The notes under the pieces: generated by a model
Seen by the model: only the letters and a program-made list of their open reading frames with translations
What the model was told of the DNA's origin: nothing
Database searches by the model: none
Translations under genes and position numbers: made by a program
Assembly (NCBI GenBank): GCA_033763935.1
Contig: JANRJO010000052.1
Span: 1 to 64,000 of the forward strand
DNA: 64,000 nt
Reading direction: 5' to 3'
Source of the DNA: DALYJJ01 sp033763935
Lineage (GTDB): Bacteria; Acidobacteriota; Terriglobia; Bryobacterales; Bryobacteraceae
Shown: positions 22,101-30,581 of the stretch, one piece after another
Position numbering within the stretch: the first letter of the stretch is position 1
How the letters are laid out: the number at the start of each line of letters is the position of its first letter

Positions 22101-24782
22101 ATGAGGTTTCTAGCAGTCATTCTGTGCACGGCGAGCTTGTGTGCCGCCGCCGATTATTCCACCGGGCAGGCCGCCCGTCTCGTCATCGGCCAACCGACGT
22201 TCACCGCCCAGCAACCTGGCGCCTCCGCCACGATTCTCGGCGGGGTCGGCGGTATTGCGTACGCGAACGGCACCCTCGTGGTCGCCGACTCCAATCGCAT
22301 CGGCGCATCTCCCGCCAACGAGCGCGTCCTGATTTTCCGCAACCTGGGTTCTCAGTTGCCGGCCCCCGATGCGTCGATTCCCGTCAGCGACGCCCGCTGT
22401 CCCGTCTGCCTAGGCTCGGCTGATATCGTACTCGGGCAGGAAGACTTCACGAAAAACGACGACAAGCGAACTCGCGCCGGCAACACCGTTCGCCAGCCGA
22501 CCGCCGTGGCTACTGATGGCCGCCGCCTGGCCGTCGCGGATACCAATAATAATCGCGTCCTTATCTGGAACGACCTCCCCACCCGCAACGATCAGCCGGC
22601 CGATCTCGTGCTCGGCCAAGCCAGCATGACCACCGCCGGCGCGGGCACCAGCAACACTGCGCTCAAGGGACCGCAAGGCGTCTGGATTCACGGTGATCGC
22701 CTCTTCGTCGCCGACACCCAGAACCACCGCGTCCTCATCTGGAACCGCTTCCCCACCGCCAACAACGCAGCCGCCGACGTCGTCCTCGGCTTCGCTGACT
22801 TCAATACCACCAAGCAGGGTCTCATTCCCGATCCCTCGCCCTCCTCCTTGCTGAACCCCGTGGCCGTGACCTCCGACGGCACCCGCCTCTTCGTCTCCGA
22901 CCTCGGCCACAACCGCGTTCTCATCTGGAACTCGGTTCCCACGGCAAACAACGCCTCAGCGGACATCGTTCTCGGCCAGCCCGATTTCTCCAGTTCCTCC
23001 GCCGACAACTCGTCCAAGCTCTGCGAATCGAACGGCAAGGACGACGACGGCAACGACACGTACCCCAGCCGCTGCGCCGCAACCATGAACTTCCCGCGCT
23101 TTGCCCTCTCCGACGGCCAGCGCCTCTTCGTCGCCGACGGCGGTAATGACCGCGTGCTCGTTTACAACGCGTTCCCGACGCGCAACGGCCAGCCAGCCGA
23201 TGTCGTGCTCGGGCAGCCCGCCCCGGAGACATCCCAGATCTCCAACTCCGATTCCTCCCGCTGGTCCGCCTCTGACGCGATGCGCACTCCCCTCGCGCTC
23301 GCCACTGACGGAACCAACCTGTTCGTCGCCGACCCCTTCAATCGCCGCGTCCTCGTATACACCCCGGGCGAGCGCCTCATCCCTAACGCCGGCGTCCGCA
23401 ATGCCGCGGCTCGCGAAATCTTCGCTGTTGGCGTACTCGCCTTTTCCGGTGAGGCCAAGAAAGACGAAGAGGTCAAGCTGAAGATCGGTGAAAAAGAGTA
23501 CAACTACAAGATCGGCGAGAACTCGAGCATCCGCATCGTCCTCGATGGGCTCGCTGCCCTGGTTAACGCCGGCGCCGGGGATCCTCTGGTACTCGCCTCT
23601 GTTAACCAGACCGTGAACGCCTTGATCTTCACGGCTCGCGAGGCGGGCCCGAACGGCAACAACGTCCAAATCGAGGTCAGCACCACGCCGGAGACCACCG
23701 CCGCCATCATCCCGTCCTCACTCAATGTCACGCTCAGCGGTGGACAGGACGCCGCGCAAATCGCGCCGTACTCGCTCGTCAGCCTCATCGGCGACAACCT
23801 CTCCTCGACCACGGCCTCCGCGGACATGAACGCCGACGAGTTGCCGCGTGAACTGGGCGGCGTCGAAGTCTACTTCGACGGCATCCGCGCCCCGCTGCTC
23901 TTCGTCTCGCCGACGCAGATCAACGCGCAGATTCCCCGCGAAGTCTCCGACGCCCAGAGCGTCACTGCCTTCGTGCGCATACGCCGCTCCGACGGCTCCA
24001 TCACGACCACCACCGCCGTCGGCGTTCCCATCATCACCGAGAACCCCGGCATCTTCGCTGAGGAGGGCACCGACCCGCGCCCGGCCATTGCGCGCCATGG
24101 TTCCAGCTTTGCCACCGGCACCATCCTCTTCACTGGGCAGCCAGCCAAGGACGATATCGCCTACGTCACCATCGAAGATCGTGAATACAGCGTGACCGTC
24201 GCCGAGAACGAGTCGATCATCAGCGTGCGCGACCGCATGGCCACGCTCATCTCCGAACAGGATCCTCGCGTCACCGCACAAGCGACGCAGTCCTTCGGCA
24301 CGTGGCTCCAGATTCGCGCCCGCGTCCCTGGCGTCGAGGGCGAGGGCATCACCTTCGCCGGCCGCACCAAGGACGGCAGCTTCACTGTCTCGCCCACGAA
24401 CACCGCCACCTGCTGCGCCCGCGTCGAGGATGCCATGGTGACGTCCGAGAACCCCGCCGTGCCCGGCCAGTACATCAAGATCATTGCCACCGGTCTCGGC
24501 CTCGTTCAGGAGGAGGAGGCGCGCAACGCCATGATCACCGGCCGAAAGTACTCCGGCCCGGGCGCCAGCCAGCCGAATGAGTTCGTCTCCGCGCTCGCCG
24601 GCGCCAAAACGGCAAACGTGATTTATGCGCGTCTCCTTCCCGGCACTTTCGGCCTCTATGAGGTGATGCTCGAGTTAAACAACGACATCCCGACGAATCC
24701 GTTCACCCAGCTCACCATCGCACAGAGCTTCCAGGTGTCGAACATCGTCACGCTGCCGGTCGTCAATCCCGCGGAGCAGTGA
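22101..24782 (+). CDS. NHL-repeat beta-propeller protein with split TIGR03437 C-terminal domain
   Basis: An 893-residue secreted protein (signal MRFLAVILCTASLCAAADY). The N-terminal half has at least five propeller-type repeats with the core (L)FVAD-x-x-N-x-RVLIWN and DVVLGQ, from about residue 30 to 440. Then come two related insert repeats (about residues 450-525 and 680-780: KKDEEVKLKIGEKEYNYKIG and AKDDIAYVTIEDREYSVTVA). Between and after them lies the acidobacterial TIGR03437 C-terminal domain (SLVSLIGDNL, APLLFVSPTQINAQIPREV, ATGLGLVQ), so the second insert splits that domain. Probably an extracellular surface or adhesion protein, function unknown. The next gene starts within its stop codon. 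Confidence 0.85.
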   Translation: MRFLAVILCTASLCAAADYSTGQAARLVIGQPTFTAQQPGASATILGGVGGIAYANGTLVVADSNRIGASPANERVLIFRNLGSQLPAPDASIPVSDARCPVCLGSADIVLGQEDFTKNDDKRTRAGNTVRQPTAVATDGRRLAVADTNNNRVLIWNDLPTRNDQPADLVLGQASMTTAGAGTSNTALKGPQGVWIHGDRLFVADTQNHRVLIWNRFPTANNAAADVVLGFADFNTTKQGLIPDPSPSSLLNPVAVTSDGTRLFVSDLGHNRVLIWNSVPTANNASADIVLGQPDFSSSSADNSSKLCESNGKDDDGNDTYPSRCAATMNFPRFALSDGQRLFVADGGNDRVLVYNAFPTRNGQPADVVLGQPAPETSQISNSDSSRWSASDAMRTPLALATDGTNLFVADPFNRRVLVYTPGERLIPNAGVRNAAAREIFAVGVLAFSGEAKKDEEVKLKIGEKEYNYKIGENSSIRIVLDGLAALVNAGAGDPLVLASVNQTVNALIFTAREAGPNGNNVQIEVSTTPETTAAIIPSSLNVTLSGGQDAAQIAPYSLVSLIGDNLSSTTASADMNADELPRELGGVEVYFDGIRAPLLFVSPTQINAQIPREVSDAQSVTAFVRIRRSDGSITTTTAVGVPIITENPGIFAEEGTDPRPAIARHGSSFATGTILFTGQPAKDDIAYVTIEDREYSVTVAENESIISVRDRMATLISEQDPRVTAQATQSFGTWLQIRARVPGVEGEGITFAGRTKDGSFTVSPTNTATCCARVEDAMVTSENPAVPGQYIKIIATGLGLVQEEEARNAMITGRKYSGPGASQPNEFVSALAGAKTANVIYARLLPGTFGLYEVMLELNNDIPTNPFTQLTIAQSFQVSNIVTLPVVNPAEQ

Positions 24783-25402
24783 GACACGTCGTCGTCTCCC
24801 TGCTCTTCCTGACTGCCTGCTCTGCGCCGAAGCGCGAGGCCCCGCCGGCGGAGCAGGCAGTGCCGCTTCGCATCACGCAGTTCTACGCCAGCCCGGGCGT
24901 CATCGCCTCCGGCGACAGCGCCATGATGTGCTACGGCGTTGAGGGCGCGGAATCCGTGCGCCTCGAACCGGCAGCCGAGAAACTGACACCGCTCGCTTAT
25001 CGGTGCTTCCACGTTAGCCCCACCGCCTCGACGACCTACAAGCTCACCGCGCGGGCGAAGACCGGCGAAGAAACGTCCCAGACCGCCGAAGTGCGCGTAG
25101 AGGGGAAACGCGCCGCCTCCCCGTCGACCGCACCGTCCGCCGCCCGGCCGCCGCAGGATGGCCCCCAAATCCTCCTCTTCCTCGCCGCCCAGAACGAGAT
25201 CCCTGCAGGCATGCCCGTCACGCTGTGCTACGGCGTCAGCGGCGCCACTTCTGTCCGCCTCGAACCCGAGCCCGGCGAAGCGAAGGTATCCGAGAAAACC
25301 TGCGTGACGGCGAAGCCCGCTGCCACTACCACTTACACCCTCACCGCCACTGACGCCTCCGGCCGCCGCGCTTCCCAGAAGGTCACTGTCCGCACGCGCT
25401 GA
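24779..25402 (+). CDS. Lipoprotein with two Ig-like repeats
   Basis: A 207-residue protein starting with GTG, overlapping the previous stop by four bases, so translation is coupled. It has a short signal with a lipobox (FLTAC, Cys14). Two homologous Ig-like/beta-sandwich repeats follow: residues about 30-105 and 125-205. Each has CYGVxGAxSVRLEP and TTYxLTA motifs. A Cys pair in each repeat (CYG...C) suggests a disulfide. It is probably anchored at the outer membrane next to the NHL protein; function unknown. Confidence 0.7.
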   Translation: MRHVVVSLLFLTACSAPKREAPPAEQAVPLRITQFYASPGVIASGDSAMMCYGVEGAESVRLEPAAEKLTPLAYRCFHVSPTASTTYKLTARAKTGEETSQTAEVRVEGKRAASPSTAPSAARPPQDGPQILLFLAAQNEIPAGMPVTLCYGVSGATSVRLEPEPGEAKVSEKTCVTAKPAATTTYTLTATDASGRRASQKVTVRTR

Positions 25403-25418
25403 CATCGCCGCGTCCTCC

Positions 25419-25447
25419 TTGCTTTGGCGCTTACCCTCGCGTATCAT
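25419..25447 (+). promoter_or_regulatory. Sigma70-type promoter TTGCTT-N17-TATCAT
   Basis: TTGCTT at 25419-25424, a 17-base spacer and TATCAT at 25442-25447, 19 bases before the start of the 25467 gene. This is the best complete promoter match in the non-PadR part of the window. Confidence 0.5.
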
Positions 25448-25466
25448 CCTCACGGGAGGATCGCCC

Positions 25467-25946
25467 ATGCTGGAGGTCCGGTCCATTCGCCGCCTTGAGG
25501 AAATCGAGCCGGCACTCTGCCACGCCGCCGCCATTCACGGCGCAACCGTTCTCGCCGCCACTCGCCTTGCGCCCGATATCTTTTCCTTCACGCTGCACCA
25601 CGCACCGCTCGAGTCGGCGCTGCTCTCCGCCGAACCGCGCAGCGCCGCCTTCCTGCCCTGCCGCGTGACCGTCCGCCGCGAAGGCAGCCATCTCCTCCTG
25701 GAGGCGTTGCAGCCTCACCACTTCGGCGACATCCTGAAACGAAAAGACCTCGAACGGCTGCTTTTGCCGCTCGAGGCCTTGGTGAAAAACGTTCTCGAGG
25801 AAACCGCGCGACGTTCGTCCGCCTCCATCGGCGCCACCGAGTGGCAGATGAACATCCGCGGGGCCATTCCCCATCGCATCGATTGCCACGGGACGCAGGT
25901 CGAGGAACTCGCCGGCACCGGCCAGCTCGACGCGCCTGGAGGCTGA
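25467..25946 (+). CDS. DUF302-like small protein
   Basis: A 159-residue protein. The start at 25467 has a good ribosome-binding site GGGAGGA at 25454-25460. The middle region (residues about 35-75: the SALLSAEPRSAAFLPCRVTV segment and the LLLEALQP segment) resembles the DUF302/TT1751 fold, in which a strand with a Pro-Cys-Arg motif is followed by the E-A-x-x-P stretch. The ends are helical and carry no motif I recognise. It is convergent with the methyltransferase gene, two bases away. Function unknown. Confidence 0.5.
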   Translation: MLEVRSIRRLEEIEPALCHAAAIHGATVLAATRLAPDIFSFTLHHAPLESALLSAEPRSAAFLPCRVTVRREGSHLLLEALQPHHFGDILKRKDLERLLLPLEALVKNVLEETARRSSASIGATEWQMNIRGAIPHRIDCHGTQVEELAGTGQLDAPGG

Positions 25947-25948
25947 CC

Positions 25949-26572
25949 TTACTGGCCCGACTTCAGCAGATTCGCCGGAGGATTCGCGGGAATCGTCCAG
26001 AAGTAAATCCGGCGTCCGCCCACTTCCACCGTCTTCTCCGGCGTCCAATCGCCCATATCGAAGCTGTGCGACACGATGCGCGTGCCCGGCTTCAGCTCCT
26101 TCAATAGTTTCGGCCGCAGCTTCAGGTTCACGCTCGGCAACAGGTACAGCGTGACGACCGAAGCCGGGCTCAGGTTCGCGTCGTACAGGTTCTGCTCGAC
26201 GAACTTCACGCGGTTCGTAACACCCGCCTTCTTCGCGTTCTCGTTGGCCTCGGCAATGCGCTCCGGGTTGATGTCGAAGCCGACGCCCGTTGCGCCGTAC
26301 TTCTCGGCCGCCGTGATCACAATCCGTCCGTCGCCGCATCCCAAGTCATAGACCACGTCGTTCTTCTTGACCGCCGCCAGCTTCAACATCTCTGCGACGA
26401 CCTCGGGGGGCGTCGGCACATACGGCACCTCCGGATAGACCCGGGCCTCTTGCGCGGCGGAGGGCGCCGGTCCGGCAGCCGCGGCTGACGGTTCCGGAGC
26501 AGGACTGGTGCGCGCACAGGCGGCGAACAGGGAAACTCCTAAGGCAAGGCAGGTAAAGCGTCTCGCGTTCAT
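25949..26572 (-). CDS. Exported lipoprotein with a SAM-dependent methyltransferase domain
   Basis: A 207-residue protein. The start at 26572 is set by an AGGAG site seven bases upstream and gives the signal MNARRFTCLALGVSLFAACA with a lipobox Cys19. After a Pro/Ala-rich linker comes a class I Rossmann methyltransferase: motif I VVYDLGCGDGRIVITAA, acidic VGFDINPERI and motif II FVEQNLYDANL. So a classic cytoplasmic fold is predicted on the outside of the membrane, where SAM is not available; the family is nevertheless widespread in acidobacterial and proteobacterial genomes. Substrate unknown. Downstream of polA and a small ORF on the same strand. Confidence 0.75.
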   Translation of the reverse strand: MNARRFTCLALGVSLFAACARTSPAPEPSAAAAGPAPSAAQEARVYPEVPYVPTPPEVVAEMLKLAAVKKNDVVYDLGCGDGRIVITAAEKYGATGVGFDINPERIAEANENAKKAGVTNRVKFVEQNLYDANLSPASVVTLYLLPSVNLKLRPKLLKELKPGTRIVSHSFDMGDWTPEKTVEVGGRRIYFWTIPANPPANLLKSGQ

Positions 26573-26654
26573 CCGATCTCCTCTCGAAGGCACTGCAATG
26601 GCCACATTATCGCGCAGCGCCCGAGGTTATGGGACGAACGAGACCGGGTTTCGA

Positions 26655-26912
26655 TTACCTGGGGAGTCCGAAGACAGGCAAAAAACCGGGACCAAGGACG
26701 GCATCGAAGCCGTTTGCGAGTGCCGCCTCGATCGATTGCCCGGCGGCAAGCGGCGAATACAGCAGACAAACGTCGGCGCGCTCGCCCTGCGCCGAGAACT
26801 CCGCACGCCGCCCGCACAAGGCAAACAGCGCGTTCGCGGCCCTCCGTACGTCTTCCGTCGCAGCCAGGCTCACCCGCACTGCTCGCGGCTGCATTGGCAG
26901 TACACGACCCAT
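26655..26912 (-). CDS. Small hypothetical protein after polA
   Basis: An 85-residue ORF on the same strand as polA, starting 46 bases after the polA stop. It has a strong GGGGAGG ribosome-binding site five bases before the ATG, which is why I accept it. The protein is a mix of helical and hydrophobic segments (ALFALCGRRAEF, CLLYSPLAAG, FDAVLGPGFLP) with no recognised domain. Codon use is GC3-rich like polA. It could be a small cytoplasmic protein cotranscribed with polA. No family recognised, so confidence is moderate. Confidence 0.5.
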   Translation of the reverse strand: MGRVLPMQPRAVRVSLAATEDVRRAANALFALCGRRAEFSAQGERADVCLLYSPLAAGQSIEAALANGFDAVLGPGFLPVFGLPR

Positions 26913-26958
26913 GGGCCCTCCCCACTTCCGTATCGGCCCGGCAGCACCGTCCTTGACT

Positions 26959-29520
26959 CTATTTCGCGTCCCGCCAGTTCGGTCCGGTACCCACGTCCAC
27001 CACCAGCGGCACCGCCAGCCGCACCACGTTCTCCATTTCGTGTTTGGCCAGCCGTCCCAGTTCCCTCGCCTCCTCGGGCGGCGCCTCGAACACCAGTTCG
27101 TCGTGCACCTGCAGCAGCATCTTCGCCTGCATTGTCTCCATCGCCCGGTCGATACGAATCATCGCTCGCTTGATGATGTCCGCCGCCGTGCCCTGCAGCG
27201 GCGTATTCACCGCCGTCCGCTCCGCAAAGCCGCGCGCGTTCGGGTTCCGGCTCAGGATGTCCGGAATCGGCCTGGGACGCCCGTCGAGCGTCTTCGTCAC
27301 CCCCGTCTTCCGCACCTCGGCAATCTGACCGTCGATCCACTTGCGTACGCCCGCGTACCGCTCGAAGTAGGCGCGAATGTACTTCTCTGCCTCCACCCTC
27401 GAGATCCCCAGCGACGCCGCCAGCCCGAACGGCGTCTGGCCGTAAACGATCCCGAAGTTCACCGCCTTCGCGTTGCGCCGCATCTCCGCGTTCACCATCA
27501 GAGGCGGCACTCCGAAGACCTCTGCCGCCGTGCGCGTGTGAATATCCTCGCCGTTCCGGAACGCGTCCACCAGCACCGCATCCCCGGACATGTGGGCCAG
27601 CAGCCGCAACTCGATCTGCGAGTAATCGGCCTTCACCATCACCCACCCCGGACGCGGCACGAACGCCGCCCGGATCTCGCGCCCCAGCTCGGTCCGAATC
27701 GGAATGTTTTGCAGGTTCGGGTTCGACGACGACAGCCGCCCCGTCGCCGCGCCGGTCTGGTTGAACGTGGTGTGCACACGCCCGTCGGGGCCCAGCAACT
27801 GCGGCAGCGCGTCCACATACGTGCCCTTCAGCTTTGTCAGCTGCCGGTACTCCAGCACCTTCGCCGCCACCGGAAACTCCTCGGCCAGGCCCTCCAGCAC
27901 ATCGGCCGCCGTGGAGATCGTCTTCCCCTTGCCCATCTTCACCGGCGCCGGCAGCTTTAACTCCTCGAACAGGACCTTACCGAGCTGCTGCGGCGAGCCG
28001 ATGTTGAAGGGCCGCCCGGCCATCGCGTGAATCTCCACCGTCAGCCGCTGGATCTCCGCGTCCATCTGCTCGGAGAGCCGCTGCAACTGCGCGGGCGCCA
28101 CCGCGATCCCCGTCCGTTCCATCCCCGCCAGCACCGCCGTCAGCGGGTAATCGATCTCGTCGTAAATCCTCCGCAGCCCCTGCTCGTCGATCTGTGGACC
28201 GAGCTTCGCCCGCAGCCTCGCAATGCAGTCCGCCTGCTGCTCCACCGACGGTTGCAGCTTCTGGCCCAGGTAGCGCTCCGACAGCGTATCCATCGCGCAA
28301 CCGCCCGACTCCGCCGTCAGCAGAAACGCGTACAGCATCACGTCTTCATCGAGCCCTCGCGGCTGAATGCTCGCCGCCTCACACGCCAGCGTGAGCGACT
28401 TCACGTCGTGCGCCGCCTTCGAAATCTCACCGTCCTCCAGAACGCTCCGCGCCGCATCGAGCCCCGCCACTCGCCCCTCCCCCGGCTTCGACGAGAACCC
28501 CACGCCACCCCCGTCCAGGTCCTCCGGCGCCCGAAACGCCACCGCAATCGGCCGGTCGGCCGACTTCGCCCACTTCGCCACCTCCTCCGCCGTATCCAGT
28601 GCCGAATAGTCGAGCGCAATCCCCTCCTCTCTCGCCGCCGACGTCTCCTCCGGTCCTCCCAGTTGCTTCAGCAGGCTGAAAAACTCGAGCTCCCGGTACA
28701 ACTGCCGTACCGCCGCCAGGTCCATCGGCTGTGCTTGGACGGACTCCAGTCGCCACTCCAGCGGCACGGTGGTGTCAATCGTCGCCAGCTTCTTGCTCAA
28801 CAGCACCTGCTCCCGATGGTTCTGCAGGCTCTCACGATACGTCTTACGCTCCACCTCTGCCGCCCGGTCAAGCGCCGCTTCCACCGAGCCGAACCGCTGG
28901 ATCAGGTCCACCGCGCCCTTATCCCCGATCCCCGGCGCACCCGGGATGTTGTCCACTGAGTCGCCTTTCAGCGCCAGCAGGTCCGCCACCTGCTTCGGCT
29001 GCACGCCCATGAATGCTTCGACTCCCGCCGTGTCGTAGACCACCCAGTCCTTCATCGGGTTCATCATGGTCACGCGGTCTTCGACAAGCTGCAGCATGTC
29101 CTTGTCGCTCGAGACGATCACCACGTCCAACCCTTCCCCGGCCGCCTGGCACGCCAAAGTGCCGATGACATCGTCCGCCTCGAACCCGGGAAACTCCAGG
29201 ATCGGAATCCGCATCGCCTCCAGCACCGTCCGGATCACCGGGATCTGCTGCCCCAGGTCCGGTGGCATCTCGGTCCGGTTCGCCTTGTACTCCTTGAACT
29301 GCTCCTCCCGAAACGTCTTGCCGCTCTCAAACACCGCGGCAATGTATTCCGGCTGGTAGGTCGTCACCAGCTTCCGCACCATGTTGTTGAAGATGTAAAT
29401 CGCCTCCGTCGGCAGCCCCTTGCTGGTCCGCATCGGCGGCGCCCCGCTCCTGGCCCGGGCATGATACGCGCGGAAGATGAACCCGTAGGAATCGATGAGA
29501 AAGAGACGGCGCGCGGTCAT
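26959..29520 (-). CDS. polA: DNA polymerase I
   Basis: An 853-residue family A polymerase. Domains in order are the 5'-3' exonuclease (N-terminal about 290 residues: LFLIDSYGFIFRAYHA, SDKDMLQLV, LKGDSVDNIPGAPGIG), the region of the 3'-5' exonuclease fold (about 295-460) and the polymerase with motifs A, B and C (MVKADYSQIELRLLAH, RRNAKAVNFGIVYGQ, LLQVHDELVFEAP). In the 3'-5' exonuclease region the metal-binding DxE is not found, as in many non-proofreading PolA proteins. It fills gaps and removes primers in repair and replication. The Shine-Dalgarno-like AGGAG is about twelve bases upstream of the ATG. Confidence 0.97.
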   Translation of the reverse strand: MTARRLFLIDSYGFIFRAYHARARSGAPPMRTSKGLPTEAIYIFNNMVRKLVTTYQPEYIAAVFESGKTFREEQFKEYKANRTEMPPDLGQQIPVIRTVLEAMRIPILEFPGFEADDVIGTLACQAAGEGLDVVIVSSDKDMLQLVEDRVTMMNPMKDWVVYDTAGVEAFMGVQPKQVADLLALKGDSVDNIPGAPGIGDKGAVDLIQRFGSVEAALDRAAEVERKTYRESLQNHREQVLLSKKLATIDTTVPLEWRLESVQAQPMDLAAVRQLYRELEFFSLLKQLGGPEETSAAREEGIALDYSALDTAEEVAKWAKSADRPIAVAFRAPEDLDGGGVGFSSKPGEGRVAGLDAARSVLEDGEISKAAHDVKSLTLACEAASIQPRGLDEDVMLYAFLLTAESGGCAMDTLSERYLGQKLQPSVEQQADCIARLRAKLGPQIDEQGLRRIYDEIDYPLTAVLAGMERTGIAVAPAQLQRLSEQMDAEIQRLTVEIHAMAGRPFNIGSPQQLGKVLFEELKLPAPVKMGKGKTISTAADVLEGLAEEFPVAAKVLEYRQLTKLKGTYVDALPQLLGPDGRVHTTFNQTGAATGRLSSSNPNLQNIPIRTELGREIRAAFVPRPGWVMVKADYSQIELRLLAHMSGDAVLVDAFRNGEDIHTRTAAEVFGVPPLMVNAEMRRNAKAVNFGIVYGQTPFGLAASLGISRVEAEKYIRAYFERYAGVRKWIDGQIAEVRKTGVTKTLDGRPRPIPDILSRNPNARGFAERTAVNTPLQGTAADIIKRAMIRIDRAMETMQAKMLLQVHDELVFEAPPEEARELGRLAKHEMENVVRLAVPLVVDVGTGPNWRDAK

Positions 29521-29557
29521 TCGATTTTCATTCTCCTGGGGCGGGATCGCTACAAAT

Positions 29558-29595
29558 AATGCTCCTAGCGTGGTTGAAAAGCCACAGCGAGCATT
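29558..29595. promoter_or_regulatory. Hairpin in the polA-lpxC divergent region
   Basis: AATGCTC (29558-29564) and GAGCATT (29589-29595) form a perfect seven-base repeat, with inner GC and GTGG/CCAC pairs around a TTGAAAAG loop. It lies between the divergent starts of polA (29520) and lpxC (29683). The region has no T-run typical of a terminator; it could be a regulator-binding site or part of a promoter. The AT-richer bases around it are in contrast to the flanking genes. Confidence 0.35.
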
Positions 29596-29682
29596 GCGTC
29601 AACATATTGCTGGAAAAAGACTTACCCTTCGGAGCGCCCCTTGCTAACCTAGGTAGTAGCACCTGACCGCCAAGGAGAACGC

Positions 29683-30573
29683 TTGCGATTCGAGACTACC
29701 ACTCAGCGGCCCGTGGAAGCGAGCGGCTTCGGCCTCCACAGCGGCGTTCCCGTTAGCATTCGGATCCTGCCTGCTCCGGCCGGCACCGGCATTGTCTTCA
29801 TCCGTACGGACCTGGACCGCTTCCGCATTCCCGCCCTCTGGGAACACGTCGCCCGCGTCAGCTACGCCACCAGCCTGATGCGGCAGGGCGTCCTGATCTC
29901 GACCACCGAGCATCTCCTCAGCGTTTTCTACTCGATGGGCATCGACAACGCCTACGTCGAAATCGACAACCTCGAAGTGCCCATCCTCGATGGCAGCGGC
30001 GAACCATTCGTCCGCCTGCTCGCGAGCGCAGGCCGCAAGACCTATCGCCGCCGCCGCCGGTACCTGCGGATCCGCCGCCCGGTCACCGTGGAAGGCAACG
30101 GGAAACGCATCACGATTCTCCCCGCCGACCGCTTCCTCCTCACCTGCGATATCTTCTTCGACCACTCTCTGGTCGGCCGCCAGTCGCTCGACATGGAAGT
30201 CACCCCGGAGCGTTACTCGAGCGAGATCGCCCCCGCGCGCACCTTCGGCTTCGCCTGGGAACTCGATCAGATGCGCAACATGGGCCTCATCCGTGGGGCA
30301 ACGCTCGAAAGCGCGGTCTGCTTCGAGCGGAATCAGGTGCTCAATCCGGGCGGCCTGCGCTTTCCCGATGAACCCTGCCGCCACAAAGCCCTCGACCTCA
30401 TCGGCGACCTCGCGCTCATCGGCAAACCCCTCCTCGGTCACGTCATTGCCGAACGCGCCGGCCACGCCATGCATGTCGCTCTGGTGGCCAAAATCATGTC
30501 CGATCCCTCCCTGTATGAGATCCTGAGTTTCGACCAGTTGGCGACACGCGTGGTGCACGCGCTGGTCTCCTGA
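29683..30573 (+). CDS. lpxC: UDP-3-O-acyl-N-acetylglucosamine deacetylase
   Basis: A 296-residue zinc deacetylase, starting with TTG preceded by AAGGAG at 29672-29677. Family motifs are visible: TTEHLLSVFYSMGIDN (zinc His in the first domain), HKALDLIGDLALIGKPLLGHV (zinc His and Asp) and ERAGHAMHVAL (general acid His). It removes the acetyl group of UDP-3-O-acyl-GlcNAc, the committed step in lipid A synthesis. It starts a gene run for envelope lipids. Length matches the LpxC family. Confidence 0.95.
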   Translation: MRFETTTQRPVEASGFGLHSGVPVSIRILPAPAGTGIVFIRTDLDRFRIPALWEHVARVSYATSLMRQGVLISTTEHLLSVFYSMGIDNAYVEIDNLEVPILDGSGEPFVRLLASAGRKTYRRRRRYLRIRRPVTVEGNGKRITILPADRFLLTCDIFFDHSLVGRQSLDMEVTPERYSSEIAPARTFGFAWELDQMRNMGLIRGATLESAVCFERNQVLNPGGLRFPDEPCRHKALDLIGDLALIGKPLLGHVIAERAGHAMHVALVAKIMSDPSLYEILSFDQLATRVVHALVS

Positions 30574-30581
30574 GCGGTCTC

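Noticed and set aside
22101..24782. Repeated WN-type segments considered as a DNA tandem repeat or recombination array
   Set aside because: They are propeller protein repeats that vary at the DNA level, with no exact DNA repeat units.
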